From NCBI GenBank assembly GCA_014801075.1, contig JAAVEW010000008.1, positions 79,850-143,849 on the forward strand: 64,000 bases of DNA. The letters are read 5' to 3'. Origin of the DNA: Barnesiella sp. (GTDB lineage: Bacteria; Bacteroidota; Bacteroidia; Bacteroidales; Muribaculaceae). Under the pieces are notes generated by a model. It was not told the origin of the DNA. It made no database searches and saw only the letters and a list, made by a program, of their open reading frames with translations. Both the position numbers and the translations under genes were made by a program. Below, in pieces: positions 41,788 to 52,603 of the stretch (the stretch's first letter is position 1; every line of letters begins with the position of its first letter).

Positions 41788-42150
41788 ATGACACGAAAAG
41801 AACTTATTGACGTTATTGCCCGCAACGTGGCGGAAGTCATCAACAATCCCGAAGCATGGGGCCAAGACCCTCAGTTGAGTATCATACCTACGACTCTTTT
41901 TGTAAGAATCGAACGACGCGACGACGCCGACACTGTCATCGCTTACAACGACGAGGCTATCGAGGCCGACGCTGCTGTGGACGGCGACTACTCGGAAGAT
42001 GCCGCCGATTACCAGTCGGCTTCCGACCCCGACCTTTACCCCGTAGGCATCCTTATTGACTATGCAACCAAGAAGCCCGATATGGGCAAAATAGCCCGAC
42101 TCGTAGATAAATATATCCCCGAGCAGTCGGAAAATCTTTATGCCGAGTGA
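41788..42150 (+). CDS. Hypothetical acidic protein
   Basis: Intact 120-aa ORF upstream of dnaK. Confidence 0.6.
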   Translation: MTRKELIDVIARNVAEVINNPEAWGQDPQLSIIPTTLFVRIERRDDADTVIAYNDEAIEADAAVDGDYSEDAADYQSASDPDLYPVGILIDYATKKPDMGKIARLVDKYIPEQSENLYAE

Positions 42151-42250
42151 CATTGGAAATGTGACATATCGGCACCGCAAAGCGACATTTTGGCAGTAGG
42201 GCAGTGACGAATATGAAAAATCCTGCCATGCGCGGCACCGTAAAAACTTT

Positions 42251-42268
42251 TTGGCACAACATTTGTTT
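42251..42268 (+). promoter_or_regulatory. Sigma-54-like -24/-12 element upstream of dnaK
   Basis: TTGGCAC-AACAT-TTGTTT: GG-N10-GT versus consensus GG-N10-GC. Confidence 0.3.
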
Positions 42269-42357
42269 GATAAGTAAACGCAGCCGCAAAGGCTCCGCCC
42301 AGAGGCTGCACGACAAAACAGAATATAATAAAATAACAACATAAAATATATATCATT

Positions 42358-44283
42358 ATGGGAAAGATAATTGGTATCGACTTAGGAACAACCAACTCTT
42401 GTGTATCAGTATTGGAAGGTAACGACCCCGTCGTTATTCCTAACAGTGAAGGACGCAACACTACTCCTTCCGTAGTAGCATTCGTTGATGGTGGCGAACG
42501 TAAAGTGGGCGACCCCGCAAAACGTCAGGCAATCACCAACCCGAAGCGTACCGTTTATTCAATCAAACGTTTCATGGGCGAATCATACGACCAGGTAGAG
42601 AACGAAATCGAACGTGTCCCCTACAAAGTGGTACGTTCTGACAACAACACTCCCCGTGTCGACATCGACGGCCGTCAGTACACCCCTCAGGAAATCTCGG
42701 CAATGATTCTTCAGAAAATGAAGAAAACCGCTGAGGACTACCTCGGACAGGCTGTAACCGACGCCGTAATCACCGTCCCCGCCTACTTCAACGACGCCCA
42801 GCGTAAGGCAACCAAGGAAGCCGGTGAAATCGCAGGTCTCAACGTGCAGCGTATCGTCAACGAACCTACTGCCGCAGCCCTCGCTTACGGTCTCGACAAG
42901 AGCGACAAGGACCAGAAAATCGCAGTATTCGACCTCGGTGGCGGTACATTCGATATCTCAATCCTCGAACTCGGCGACGGTGTGTTTGAAGTGAAATCAA
43001 CCAACGGTGATACCCACCTCGGCGGTGATGACTTCGACCACGTGATTATCGACTGGTTGGCCGACGAATTCCTCAAGGAACACAACGTTGACCTCCGTCA
43101 GGACCCGATGGCCCTCCAGCGTCTTAAAGAAGCAGCCGAGAAAGCAAAAATCGAACTCTCGTCGACCACTTCAACCGAAATCAACCTCCCCTATATCATG
43201 CCCGTCAACGGCATTCCTCAGCACTTGGTAAAGACTCTTACCCGTGCCAAATTCGAGCAGCTCGCCGACAAACTTATCGAGCGTACACTCGTGCCTTGCG
43301 AGCAGGCTCTTAAGGACGCCGGCATGACAGCCAAGGATATCGACGAGGTAATCCTCGTGGGCGGTTCAACTCGTATCCCCGCTATCCAGGCCGTTGTAGA
43401 GAAATTCTTCGGCAAAGCTCCCTCAAAGGGTGTTAACCCCGACGAAGTGGTAGCCGTAGGTGCTGCAATCCAGGGTGCCGTAATCTCAGGCGATGTCAAG
43501 GACGTGCTCCTTCTTGACGTTGTGCCTCTGTCAGTAGGTATCGAAACCCTCGGTGGCGTGATGACCAAACTTATCGAAGCCAACACCACAATTCCTACCC
43601 GTAAGAGCGAAACATTCTCTACCGCAGCTGACAACCAGCCCTCAGTAGAAATCCACGTGCTCCAGGGCGAACGCCCCATGGCAAAGGACGACAAGACACT
43701 TGGCAAATTCCACCTCGACGGCATCATGCCCGCACCCCGTGGTGTGCCCCAGATTGAAGTTACCTTCGAAATCGATAAGAACGGTATCCTCAACGTGTCG
43801 GCCAAAGATAAAGCCACAGGCAAAGAGCAGAGCATCCGTATCGAAGCATCGTCAGGCCTTACCGACGCCGAAATCAAGCGTATGAAGGACGAAGCAGCAG
43901 CTAATGCAGCTAACGACGCCAAGGAAAAAGAGCGCATCGACAAGCTCAACCAGGCCGATGCCATAATCTTCCAGACCGAGAAACAGCTCTCCGACCTCGG
44001 CGACAAGATTCCCGCCGACAAGAAAGCAGCCATCGAAACCGCAGTGGCACAGCTCAAGGAAGCCCACAAGGCACAGGACATCGACGGTATCGACGCAGCC
44101 ATCAAGAACATCGAAGCACAGTTCCAGGCTGCCCAGCAGGATATCCTCAACGCTCAGGCTCAGGCAGGCACTAACCCCGGAGCCGGTTTCGACCCCAACG
44201 CCGGAGCCAACCCCGGTGCAGGCAACAGCAACAACGGCGGCGACGACCACGTAACCGACGTAGACTTCGAAGAAGTGAAATAA
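42358..44283 (+). CDS. dnaK: Molecular chaperone DnaK (Hsp70)
   Basis: [21 protein letters not shown]...[15 protein letters not shown]...[15 protein letters not shown]. Confidence 0.98.
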   Translation: MGKIIGIDLGTTNSCVSVLEGNDPVVIPNSEGRNTTPSVVAFVDGGERKVGDPAKRQAITNPKRTVYSIKRFMGESYDQVENEIERVPYKVVRSDNNTPRVDIDGRQYTPQEISAMILQKMKKTAEDYLGQAVTDAVITVPAYFNDAQRKATKEAGEIAGLNVQRIVNEPTAAALAYGLDKSDKDQKIAVFDLGGGTFDISILELGDGVFEVKSTNGDTHLGGDDFDHVIIDWLADEFLKEHNVDLRQDPMALQRLKEAAEKAKIELSSTTSTEINLPYIMPVNGIPQHLVKTLTRAKFEQLADKLIERTLVPCEQALKDAGMTAKDIDEVILVGGSTRIPAIQAVVEKFFGKAPSKGVNPDEVVAVGAAIQGAVISGDVKDVLLLDVVPLSVGIETLGGVMTKLIEANTTIPTRKSETFSTAADNQPSVEIHVLQGERPMAKDDKTLGKFHLDGIMPAPRGVPQIEVTFEIDKNGILNVSAKDKATGKEQSIRIEASSGLTDAEIKRMKDEAAANAANDAKEKERIDKLNQADAIIFQTEKQLSDLGDKIPADKKAAIETAVAQLKEAHKAQDIDGIDAAIKNIEAQFQAAQQDILNAQAQAGTNPGAGFDPNAGANPGAGNSNNGGDDHVTDVDFEEVK

Positions 44284-44318
44284 TCACCCAACTTAGAAAT
44301 ATATCTAAACCTCAACAT

Positions 44319-44357
44319 AAAAAGGAGTGTAACTTTTTGAGTTACACTCCTTTTTTA
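44319..44357 (+). terminator. Intrinsic terminator after dnaK
   Basis: 16-bp stem AAAAAGGAGTGTAACT/AGTTACACTCCTTTTT, 5-nt loop, T-run. Confidence 0.9.
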
Positions 44358-44445
44358 TTGCTCTGTTGATTTTATTGCGTTGAATAGATGACCTGTAGGC
44401 CGAATCTGTTGGAGAGTGTGCTTTGTTGGGAATTGTGGTTTGTTA

Positions 44446-47400
44446 TTATTGGTTTGAAGTGAGGGTTAGGTCGGCGAGGATTACGGCGGTTTCGGCCTCG
44501 CTTTTTTCGGCGTCTTTGGGTTTCCAGGCCACGATGAAGCGCACGGAGGCGTTTTTTACTTTGTAGCCTTTGTTTTCCCAATCGGTAAGTGTTTCCTGCA
44601 TCTTGACCGACATTCGTGCTACGGGACGATTGGTGCGGGCGTCATGCAGGTAGTAGTCGTTGTAGGTCAGGGCATCACCGCTTCGGAGATTTAAGATGGC
44701 TTGTTTCTTGTCTTTGAAAAATCCGAGGTTCACGTCTTTGTGTGATAGCTGTAACACAATCTCATCGGGCTGAGGGTAGAGGTTCCTGTCGGTATAGTGC
44801 TGATTGGCGGGGAGGCGGTTGAAACAGTCACCGTTGGTGTGAATAAACAATCGTTTTTTTGCACGTGTAATTCCTACATAGTAACGTCGCAGGAGATTGT
44901 CGTCCTTAGTGAAGTTGTCGGAGATCATCATGTACACGTCGTCAAATTCACGGCCTTTGGCTTTGTGGATTGTGGACACTACGACATCAGCATTGGTGGT
45001 GTCGCAGAAATCCTCGACTGACGATTCAAATACATACTCTTTGAAGTCAGATGAATATTTGACTTTATTGGTGCTCTCAAACAGTTCGATGCATCGTTGC
45101 ACGTAGGGCAGACTCGTACTCCGGTCATATACGCGTAGTATGGATTGTTTGGCGTCATCCCACACTTCATCAGGAATCTGCGGTGTAGATGTGTATCGGT
45201 CGATATATTTCAGGAAGAATCTCATTTCGGCCATATTCCATAACCGGAATCCGTCCATTGACTGTATAAGTTTGCCGTTAATACCGTGGCGCCGCATGAG
45301 CGCCACTAAAATTACTGCCTCTTCATTGGTCTGGGTCAGGACGCATGTTGTTCCGTCATTTCTGTTCTGAAGCAGATTATTTATGACGGGCTGATACATA
45401 TATTTTGATTGGTGGCGGGTTAACTCCACCAGGCCGTTCTCCTCGCTCATGGAGATAATCGGTTGGGTCTTGATTCGTCGGGAGATGCTTTTGGAGAATT
45501 CATTTGCGAAATTCACAGGATTGCGGGTACTCCTGTAATTTTCAGTCATTTCAATAAGAATGCTGTCAGTTTCCTGAGCCAACCGGTACATGTATCGGGA
45601 ATCTGAGCCGCGAAATTCGTATATATTCTGGTCATCGTCGCCAACGGCGATGATGCGTATATCCTCATTGTTTGACTTCAATGCTTTGATGAGGGCAAAT
45701 TCGTCGCACCCCATGTCCTGGGCTTCGTCGATTACCAATACCGTCTTGCCTATGCGGTTTGGCTCCACTTCACCCTGACTTATCATTTCGGCTGCTTTTG
45801 CCACTACATTTTTTGCATCTTCAAGATTACCTATACGGCCGAGGAGGTCAAAACAATAGGAGTGAAATGTCTTTATTTCCACAAAATGGGCGGCGTTCCC
45901 AATCAGTTGCATCAATCTTTGTTTGAACTCCGTTGCCGCCGAGCGTGAGAATGTCAGCATAAGCAGCTGCTCGTGTTTCACGTCCTCAAGCAGCAGGAGC
46001 GATGCAAGTTTGTGTACAAGTACACGGGTCTTTCCGCTTCCGGGCCCGGCCGCCACGACTATGCAACGGGAATTCTTATTGGAGATAATCTCCATCTGGC
46101 ATTTCGACAATTGTCCGAAGAGTTGCCTGTATTTCTGCGGGGTGAGATTGCGTTGTATCTCGCTTATTCTCTCTCCTTTAAAGTATTTAGAGATAAATTT
46201 CCTGTAATCGAGTTTGAAATAATCCTGCACATATTGCAGAGCGGCGTCATAATCCTTAACCATAAGATTGGCATATTCGCCGACTATGTGGACCTGCTGT
46301 ATCTTTAACTTGTAGAACTCGTTGAGAGTGCGGTAATCGTCCTGTTTATATCGTGATTTCGTATCCTTGATACGACGGATATTCATGGCGTTGTAAAGAA
46401 CCAGAAATCCACCGTCAAGTTTGAGCGCGCCTATTTTGGAGAGGTAGAGCAGGGCCTCCTCCACATCTTCCAGTCTGATGTCAGTGAGGCTGCCGAACAG
46501 TGATTGCGAACTCGACCTGATTACATTAAGTAACTCAACTACAGAAAACTGAATTGCTTTACCGGGCTCGGTGACTGTGGCCGACTTGTACAGCCATTCG
46601 ACGGCAAACCTGCATATCTCCAGTCGCTTTTCAAAGCGGCGTATTGTCTTTTCAAGATTGGCCATACGGCTGATTTCCATATTCCTGGACGCATCCTCCT
46701 TTTTGTGGGTGTAGCCCATTACGGTCATGAAATAGAGCAGGGTACGTATGTCCTTCTCTTTCGAGGTGACTATACCGTCGTTGACAGCATTGTCGTTGAG
46801 CTGTTTGCAGGAGATGCGCAACGAGTCGTCAGGGATGTGGTTGAGGATATATTGCTCGAGTCTGACAAAACGCTCGAGAAGCATCTGTGATTTACGCTCC
46901 GAGTCGCCGGCGTCGAGAAGATAGGCTGAGATATCTTTGCTGTCGGCCAAAATACCCTCCTGTCTCATGCGTTGCACAACGGATATTACGTCGCGTTTGT
47001 TAAGCCCCAGAATATCGGCAAGATAATCAATACGTGATTCAGCCTCGGCATCGGGCGATTTGGATATATATTTCTGTGAGATAAGTGATTTGATAACTCT
47101 GACGGCGTTCTCTACTTCGTCGGTTCCAAATAGTTGGGAGGCCGACAATCGTTCGCGTGCCTCATCGATATTGTTTACCTTAATTCCTGTAGCATAAACG
47201 TGGGGCACGTTATTGCCTCGTTGCAGGTAACCGCTTTGTTCAAGAGTGCCCAAAGCAGTGCGTACTCGTGTCTCGATGTCGGATACCGAGTCGTCCCATC
47301 CCGCCTGGCGGGCAATCTCCAATGCCGAGCAATTGACAGTGGGGCGTTTCTTGGTCAAATCCTTTACCGCCTTCCACACCTGTTGTATCTCGCTGATACT

Positions 47401-49311
47401 TAGTTTGGTCTGGTTGAGTAGTATGAAATGCTTATCCAGGTCGTTGTCACTGTAGAGTACGAAGCAGCGAGCATTGAGGCTGGGGTCGCGTCCCGCACGT
47501 CCCGCTTCCTGCACGTAATTTTCGAGTGAGTCGGATATGTCGTAATGCACCACAAGTCCCACATCTTTCTTGTCAACGCCCATGCCAAACGCCGACGTCG
47601 CAACAATGATGCTTACCCTGTTCTGCATGAATGCTTCCTGATTGGATATTTTTTCCTCAGAGTCCATCTTGCCGTTAAACGGTAACGCGTTGTAACCGTC
47701 GCGGGTCAGTTTGATTGCCAGTTCTTTTGTGCGCCTCGTGCGGGATACATAGACTATTGTGGGGCAATCGGCCTCGGCAATGAGTTCCCTGAGTTTCAGA
47801 TATTTGTCGCTGTCATTGTCGACGTGGATGACCGAGTAGCGCAGATTGGTGCGCGAAGCTGACGATGCAAATAATTGTAAATCAAGGTTAAGCGTTTGCT
47901 TGAAGTAGTCGCAGATATCCTGGATGACTTTCTGTTTGGCTGTCGCGGTAAAGCATGACACTGGTATAGGTTGGCTACACCTTTTATTCTGCTGATACTT
48001 CTGAATGAACTTGCCTATGTATAGATAATCCACCCTGAAATCCTGTCCCCAGGCCGAGAAACAGTGAGCCTCGTCAATGACAAACCTGACCACATTTCGA
48101 GCCATCAATATCTTCTCAATGGTCTTTGATCGGAGCATCTCGGGAGAGATGTACAGCAGTGCTGCCTCACCATCTCTGACACGCTGTATTGATAACGCGC
48201 GTGTTATAGGGTCCTGCATGCCGTTTATCGTGACAGCATCGGTGATTCCTCTTTCGGCCAGATTGTCTACCTGGTCCTTCATCAGTGACTGCAACGGGGA
48301 GATGACTACGGTAAGACCGTGCAGCGCTCTGTTGGCCATTAAAGCCGGAAGTTGGAATGTAAGGGATTTGCCTCCGCCCGTTGGGAATATGGCCAATAAT
48401 GATTTTCCGTCGACCGCCGCGCTTGCTGCGAGTTCCTGCAACGGTTCACCCTCATAAGTGCGGAATCGGTCATAACCAAAGAATGCCTTAAGATTATGCG
48501 ATACATCAAGTTGCGCGTTGCAGTAGGGGCAACCCTTCTTACAGCGGGTGTTTCTAAGGAGTTTGAGTATAGACTCTACTTCGGGGAAGTGGTAAAGCAC
48601 CCAGCCCGGAGTAATGGAATAGTAGCCTGTGTCGATAAGCGATAAAGCGTAAGCCAGTGCGCACGGATATTTCGCGATGATTGTTTCTATGTCGGTATTG
48701 TCGCATATCTTTCCTGCGTAAAGAGTCTTTACCAAACCGGCAATATCTGTATCCGCATATTCAGCACCGGCCATTTGTAGAAAACCTTCAAACTCCCGTC
48801 CGTTCTTGAGTAAGGAGGCAAACAATAAACGCCTCTCACGTGGTAGAGCTTCCCATGCCGAGATCTCGTCAAAGAGTAGTTCGCGGGCATTTTTGCAGTC
48901 ATTTACGGGATTGTTTATCTGCTCGCTTACTATTTTATCATCTTTTACAAGATGGTGGTACGGTCGTTCGGGAAATAATAGCGGAGAGAGGTATAGAGTG
49001 TCGACGAGGGTAAACGGGCAGTTCGTTCCTTTAAACAGGAACTCTGCGTCGTGGTGGATAATATTATGCCCGCACAAATAATTTATGCCGTTGAGGAACT
49101 CAAGTAAAGCATCCTTATCTGATTTGTGGAACACAGCTCCATCATCCCTTATTGCACCGATGTCGTGTATCTTACGGTCAGTCGTTCCCACTTCGATATC
49201 GACAATGGCGTAGCGGGTGGAATCAGAAGTCGATTTTGAGTCATTATTGTCGACAACGTTTCCACTCTCAGCATTCTTACTTATTCCCAAAAACTTACGC
49301 CATATTGACAT
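44446..49311 (-). CDS. Giant fusion: DnaQ-like 3'-5' exonuclease + RecQ helicase + UvrD/Rep-like SF1 helicase
   Basis: YAIVDIEVGT...HNIIHHD...NNPVNDCKNA; FPTGGGKSLTFQLPALM, IDEAHCFSAWGQDFR; VAAGPGSGKTRVLVHKLASLL, VIDEAQDM, ENYRSTRNPVNFAN, STIHKAKGREFDDVYMM. Confidence 0.92.
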   Translation of the reverse strand: MSIWRKFLGISKNAESGNVVDNNDSKSTSDSTRYAIVDIEVGTTDRKIHDIGAIRDDGAVFHKSDKDALLEFLNGINYLCGHNIIHHDAEFLFKGTNCPFTLVDTLYLSPLLFPERPYHHLVKDDKIVSEQINNPVNDCKNARELLFDEISAWEALPRERRLLFASLLKNGREFEGFLQMAGAEYADTDIAGLVKTLYAGKICDNTDIETIIAKYPCALAYALSLIDTGYYSITPGWVLYHFPEVESILKLLRNTRCKKGCPYCNAQLDVSHNLKAFFGYDRFRTYEGEPLQELAASAAVDGKSLLAIFPTGGGKSLTFQLPALMANRALHGLTVVISPLQSLMKDQVDNLAERGITDAVTINGMQDPITRALSIQRVRDGEAALLYISPEMLRSKTIEKILMARNVVRFVIDEAHCFSAWGQDFRVDYLYIGKFIQKYQQNKRCSQPIPVSCFTATAKQKVIQDICDYFKQTLNLDLQLFASSASRTNLRYSVIHVDNDSDKYLKLRELIAEADCPTIVYVSRTRRTKELAIKLTRDGYNALPFNGKMDSEEKISNQEAFMQNRVSIIVATSAFGMGVDKKDVGLVVHYDISDSLENYVQEAGRAGRDPSLNARCFVLYSDNDLDKHFILLNQTKLSISEIQQVWKAVKDLTKKRPTVNCSALEIARQAGWDDSVSDIETRVRTALGTLEQSGYLQRGNNVPHVYATGIKVNNIDEARERLSASQLFGTDEVENAVRVIKSLISQKYISKSPDAEAESRIDYLADILGLNKRDVISVVQRMRQEGILADSKDISAYLLDAGDSERKSQMLLERFVRLEQYILNHIPDDSLRISCKQLNDNAVNDGIVTSKEKDIRTLLYFMTVMGYTHKKEDASRNMEISRMANLEKTIRRFEKRLEICRFAVEWLYKSATVTEPGKAIQFSVVELLNVIRSSSQSLFGSLTDIRLEDVEEALLYLSKIGALKLDGGFLVLYNAMNIRRIKDTKSRYKQDDYRTLNEFYKLKIQQVHIVGEYANLMVKDYDAALQYVQDYFKLDYRKFISKYFKGERISEIQRNLTPQKYRQLFGQLSKCQMEIISNKNSRCIVVAAGPGSGKTRVLVHKLASLLLLEDVKHEQLLMLTFSRSAATEFKQRLMQLIGNAAHFVEIKTFHSYCFDLLGRIGNLEDAKNVVAKAAEMISQGEVEPNRIGKTVLVIDEAQDMGCDEFALIKALKSNNEDIRIIAVGDDDQNIYEFRGSDSRYMYRLAQETDSILIEMTENYRSTRNPVNFANEFSKSISRRIKTQPIISMSEENGLVELTRHQSKYMYQPVINNLLQNRNDGTTCVLTQTNEEAVILVALMRRHGINGKLIQSMDGFRLWNMAEMRFFLKYIDRYTSTPQIPDEVWDDAKQSILRVYDRSTSLPYVQRCIELFESTNKVKYSSDFKEYVFESSVEDFCDTTNADVVVSTIHKAKGREFDDVYMMISDNFTKDDNLLRRYYVGITRAKKRLFIHTNGDCFNRLPANQHYTDRNLYPQPDEIVLQLSHKDVNLGFFKDKKQAILNLRSGDALTYNDYYLHDARTNRPVARMSVKMQETLTDWENKGYKVKNASVRFIVAWKPKDAEKSEAETAVILADLTLTSNQ

Positions 49312-49468
49312 GCTGTAAGACGAAATGATAAAAATTCAAACTATTGTTTAAGGTTTACGCAATAATTGACGTCTGCCATAATTAATCGTATTGGCAAATA
49401 TAGTAATTAATCATGAGAAATGGGGGTGGGATTGGGGTGAATTGCGGAAAAATTGCTAACTTCACGGT

Positions 49469-50047
49469 ATGAAAAGGTTTAGAATAGCTATATTTGCCTC
49501 GGGCTCGGGGTCAAATGCCGAGAATATTATACGTTATTGCCGGGATACGGCTGATTGCGCGCTTGAAGTTGCGCTTGTGGTGTGCAACAGGCCGACGGCT
49601 GCAGTGATTGAACGTGCGCAGCGACTCGATACTCCCGTTAAAGTGTTGACACGCGACGAGATAAACAATCCCGACGTGATGCTCCCGCTGCTCGCCGGCT
49701 ATGATGTCGACGGGATTGCATTGGCCGGATTCCTGCTTATGATTCCCGACTTCCTGATTGAGCGTTACCCGCAGCGCATCATCAACATTCACCCATCGCT
49801 GCTCCCGAAATACGGCGGCAAAGGGATGTACGGACGTCATATCCACGAAGCCGTGGTAGTAGCCGGCGAAAAGGAAACCGGCATTACAATCCACCACGTT
49901 AGCGGCGAATGTGACGGCGGTGCTGTCATTTTCCAGACGGCAATTCCCGTTCCCGCCGGAGCCTCGGCTGCAGATGTGGAGCAATCAATCCACGACCTCG
50001 AACGCCTACACTATCCCCGCGTCCTCGCCTCGGTGTTAACGACATAG
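49469..50047 (+). CDS. purN: Phosphoribosylglycinamide formyltransferase
   Basis: IAIFASGSGSNAENIIRY...IINIHPSLLPKYGGKGMYG...ETGITIHHVSGECDGGAVIFQ. Confidence 0.96.
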   Translation: MKRFRIAIFASGSGSNAENIIRYCRDTADCALEVALVVCNRPTAAVIERAQRLDTPVKVLTRDEINNPDVMLPLLAGYDVDGIALAGFLLMIPDFLIERYPQRIINIHPSLLPKYGGKGMYGRHIHEAVVVAGEKETGITIHHVSGECDGGAVIFQTAIPVPAGASAADVEQSIHDLERLHYPRVLASVLTT

Positions 50048-50098
50048 CGCGTGGTGAACCACAGACTACAATAATTATCACTTAAATCTAACAAACTC

Positions 50099-52087
50099 AT
50101 GAAACGGTTAATGACTGTTTGTGCGGCTGCTGTAGCCATAACAGCTTATGCGCAACAAACGATGTATGAAAGCAATCTCCTGTCTCGTGCCCGGTTTGCC
50201 ACGGGAAATGTCGACTCTGCCGAGGCTCTTATCGATGGCAATGATATGACTGCCGCTCGTTTGCATGGCGACAGGTCAGTGGAGTATCGTTTTGATAATC
50301 CCGTGGTAGTGATCGGTGTAAACATGTTGGCTGCTGATAATCTCAACCTTGCTCCGGCCACAGTCAGCATGTATGCCCGAAATAGTGACGCTGAGAACTG
50401 GACACCCGTAATTGTCAACGCCGCTACCGACTATCAACTGCCTTATACCAATGCAGTGGTTGCCGCCGACAATGAAGCGCCGTACAAGTTCTTCAAGATT
50501 GTTGTCGATAAAGTGGCCGACGGCGGTGATGCGGCCTCCGTGGCCGAGTTGCAGCTCCTTGGCCGGAATCCTGCCGCAGCCATCTATCCTACCGAGACTG
50601 AGACTGTGGCCGCAACGATGGAGCCGGTCGACCTCGGTGTAATCGGCGACCACACGCGCGTGGCAATACTTAACTATAACCTTGACTCTCCGCTTGTTGT
50701 AAACGGCTATACGCTCGGCGCATGCGCGCTGACCAACGGCACTTCGCAGCCGGTAGCATGGGAGTTTCAAGCATCCAACGATGGAGAGAACTGGCTGACT
50801 CTCGACATGCAGTCCAATATGCCCGTTGTACCGCCCGGAAACAGTGCAATCGAATATCGCTTCGACCGCACAGGCCGCAACATCGATTTTACCGATGCTC
50901 TCGATAGAATCCACGACATGGTAGACAAGAAATTTTATAGTGACTACACCGAGGGCAAATACCTTATACATGCGTGGAACAGCGATTCAGCCCGTATCAA
51001 CCGCGGTTACAATTACTGGTGGATGGCCCATGCCGTAGATGCGTATGTCGATGCTTACCGCAGAACAGGTAATCCCGTCTATGAGAACCATGCCCGCGAG
51101 ATACGCAAGGGTATGTACATAGCTTATGATGCTTCGCGCCGTGACCTGTGGAACTCATTTTTCGACGACATGGACTGGATGTGTCTCGCCTGCCTGCGTG
51201 CCTCCGAAACTTTGAGCGAAGCGCCCGACGAATGGATGGGAGAGGCGCGTCAACTTTTCGACTGGATATGGGATGAAGGCTGGGCCCCCTCGACAGGCGG
51301 CATATTATGGACCCACAACAGCGCCAAAGGCACCGTCGACTCTAAGAACTCATGCTCCAACGCGCCGTCAATGCTATGCGCGGCGCTTCTGTATCAGCGC
51401 ACCGGCGACAGGCAGTATCTCGAAAAGGCCGAAAAGATATATGACTTTATGGTGGCTCACAACCTGTTTGCCGACGGATTTGTGAAAGATAGTCCCGCGC
51501 AGGACAACCGTGGCTGGGCGTTCACCTACAATCAGGGCACATGGGCAGGCGGTTTGCTCGAGTTATACAAGGCTACGGGCCGTCAGGAATATTACGACAG
51601 AGCCGTTGACCTCATCGACAAGAGCATCGACAGCCGGTGGTACTCTCCGGCAGGCATCATGCGCGAAAGCGGTAAAGATGACGGTGGATTGTTCAAGGGT
51701 ATCTATATCAGATATATAACCGACTGGGTGCTTTCCGGCCTTCTGGACAGTGAACGTCAGATGCGCTATGCTGCCTATCTGGTAAACAACGTGCGGTCAC
51801 TCTATCTCGGTGCGCTCGTAAAACCCTCCATGACTATAATGGCCAATTGGCAGGACCGTAGCGAAGCCCACCTCGCCGACTATCATGCTTCGGTAGTTCT
51901 GAGCGGTCTCTTCCTCCTCGAAAGCATTGAGCGACTTCGCGAGGCAGGATTGCTCGCAGCCGACTACTCCTTAGTCAATCCCAACAGGGGAAAGCCCTAT
52001 TCGCACTATCGACTTAAAGTGACTGCCACATCGCCGGCCGATGCCCCGTCAGTCAATCTATCGGCCTTCAATCTCCTTATTGATTGA
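50099..52087 (+). CDS. Discoidin-like domain + GH76 alpha-1,6-mannanase-like enzyme
   Basis: Signal peptide; FFDDMDWMCLACLRA, GGILWTHNSAKGTVDSKNSCSNAPSMLCAALLYQRTGD. Confidence 0.88.
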   Translation: MKRLMTVCAAAVAITAYAQQTMYESNLLSRARFATGNVDSAEALIDGNDMTAARLHGDRSVEYRFDNPVVVIGVNMLAADNLNLAPATVSMYARNSDAENWTPVIVNAATDYQLPYTNAVVAADNEAPYKFFKIVVDKVADGGDAASVAELQLLGRNPAAAIYPTETETVAATMEPVDLGVIGDHTRVAILNYNLDSPLVVNGYTLGACALTNGTSQPVAWEFQASNDGENWLTLDMQSNMPVVPPGNSAIEYRFDRTGRNIDFTDALDRIHDMVDKKFYSDYTEGKYLIHAWNSDSARINRGYNYWWMAHAVDAYVDAYRRTGNPVYENHAREIRKGMYIAYDASRRDLWNSFFDDMDWMCLACLRASETLSEAPDEWMGEARQLFDWIWDEGWAPSTGGILWTHNSAKGTVDSKNSCSNAPSMLCAALLYQRTGDRQYLEKAEKIYDFMVAHNLFADGFVKDSPAQDNRGWAFTYNQGTWAGGLLELYKATGRQEYYDRAVDLIDKSIDSRWYSPAGIMRESGKDDGGLFKGIYIRYITDWVLSGLLDSERQMRYAAYLVNNVRSLYLGALVKPSMTIMANWQDRSEAHLADYHASVVLSGLFLLESIERLREAGLLAADYSLVNPNRGKPYSHYRLKVTATSPADAPSVNLSAFNLLID

Positions 52088-52103
52088 TAAGCAGAAACAA
52101 GCA

Positions 52104-52592
52104 TCAACTGACGCTATAACTTAACTCACAGTAATCAGTGCGATATAATAAGAAATCACCCCGAAAGTTTTGTTGACTTTCGGGGTGATTTCTTAGGTAA
52201 TAAGCTTGAGCACATGTCCGAGAAACTGTTCCAATTGCTGATAATAGAAAAAATCCACATATTATCGCAGGCCATTTGTTCTTCTTACGTTTTTTAGGTG
52301 CATTATCTAATTTTTCGGATACAAATTGGACTGCCCGATCATGTTTTAGGGAAATACTTGATTGTAACGTCGTATCTTGTGAATTAGAACTAAATGAATA
52401 ATCATATTTCTTCTTTAGTTCCTTATCAGATAATACCAAGAAAGCCTCATTGACTTCAATGAGTTGATTCTTTACATCTTTACTCAGAACTTGTGAGCGA
52501 AGACGTGCTGTTATTTCTTTGTATTTAGCTAAAATTACATCTTGGGAATCTTCGTATGAAGATAACCCCAAGATGTTGTAGTAGTTTTTCAT
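52104..52592 (-). CDS. Membrane-anchored J-domain-like protein lacking the HPD motif
   Basis: NYYNILGLSSYEDSQDVILAKYKEITARL...IEVNEAFLVLSDKELKKKYDYSF, then TM WPAIICGFFLLSAIGTV. Confidence 0.75.
   Translation of the reverse strand: MKNYYNILGLSSYEDSQDVILAKYKEITARLRSQVLSKDVKNQLIEVNEAFLVLSDKELKKKYDYSFSSNSQDTTLQSSISLKHDRAVQFVSEKLDNAPKKRKKNKWPAIICGFFLLSAIGTVSRTCAQAYYLRNHPESQQNFRGDFLLYRTDYCELSYSVS
52151..52193. terminator. Strong hairpin between convergent GH76 and island genes, inside the last codons of the J-like ORF
   Basis: 18-bp perfect stem AGAAATCACCCCGAAAGT/ACTTTCGGGGTGATTTCT, 7-nt loop. Confidence 0.6.
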
Positions 52593-52603
52593 CGTTATGA
52601 TGA

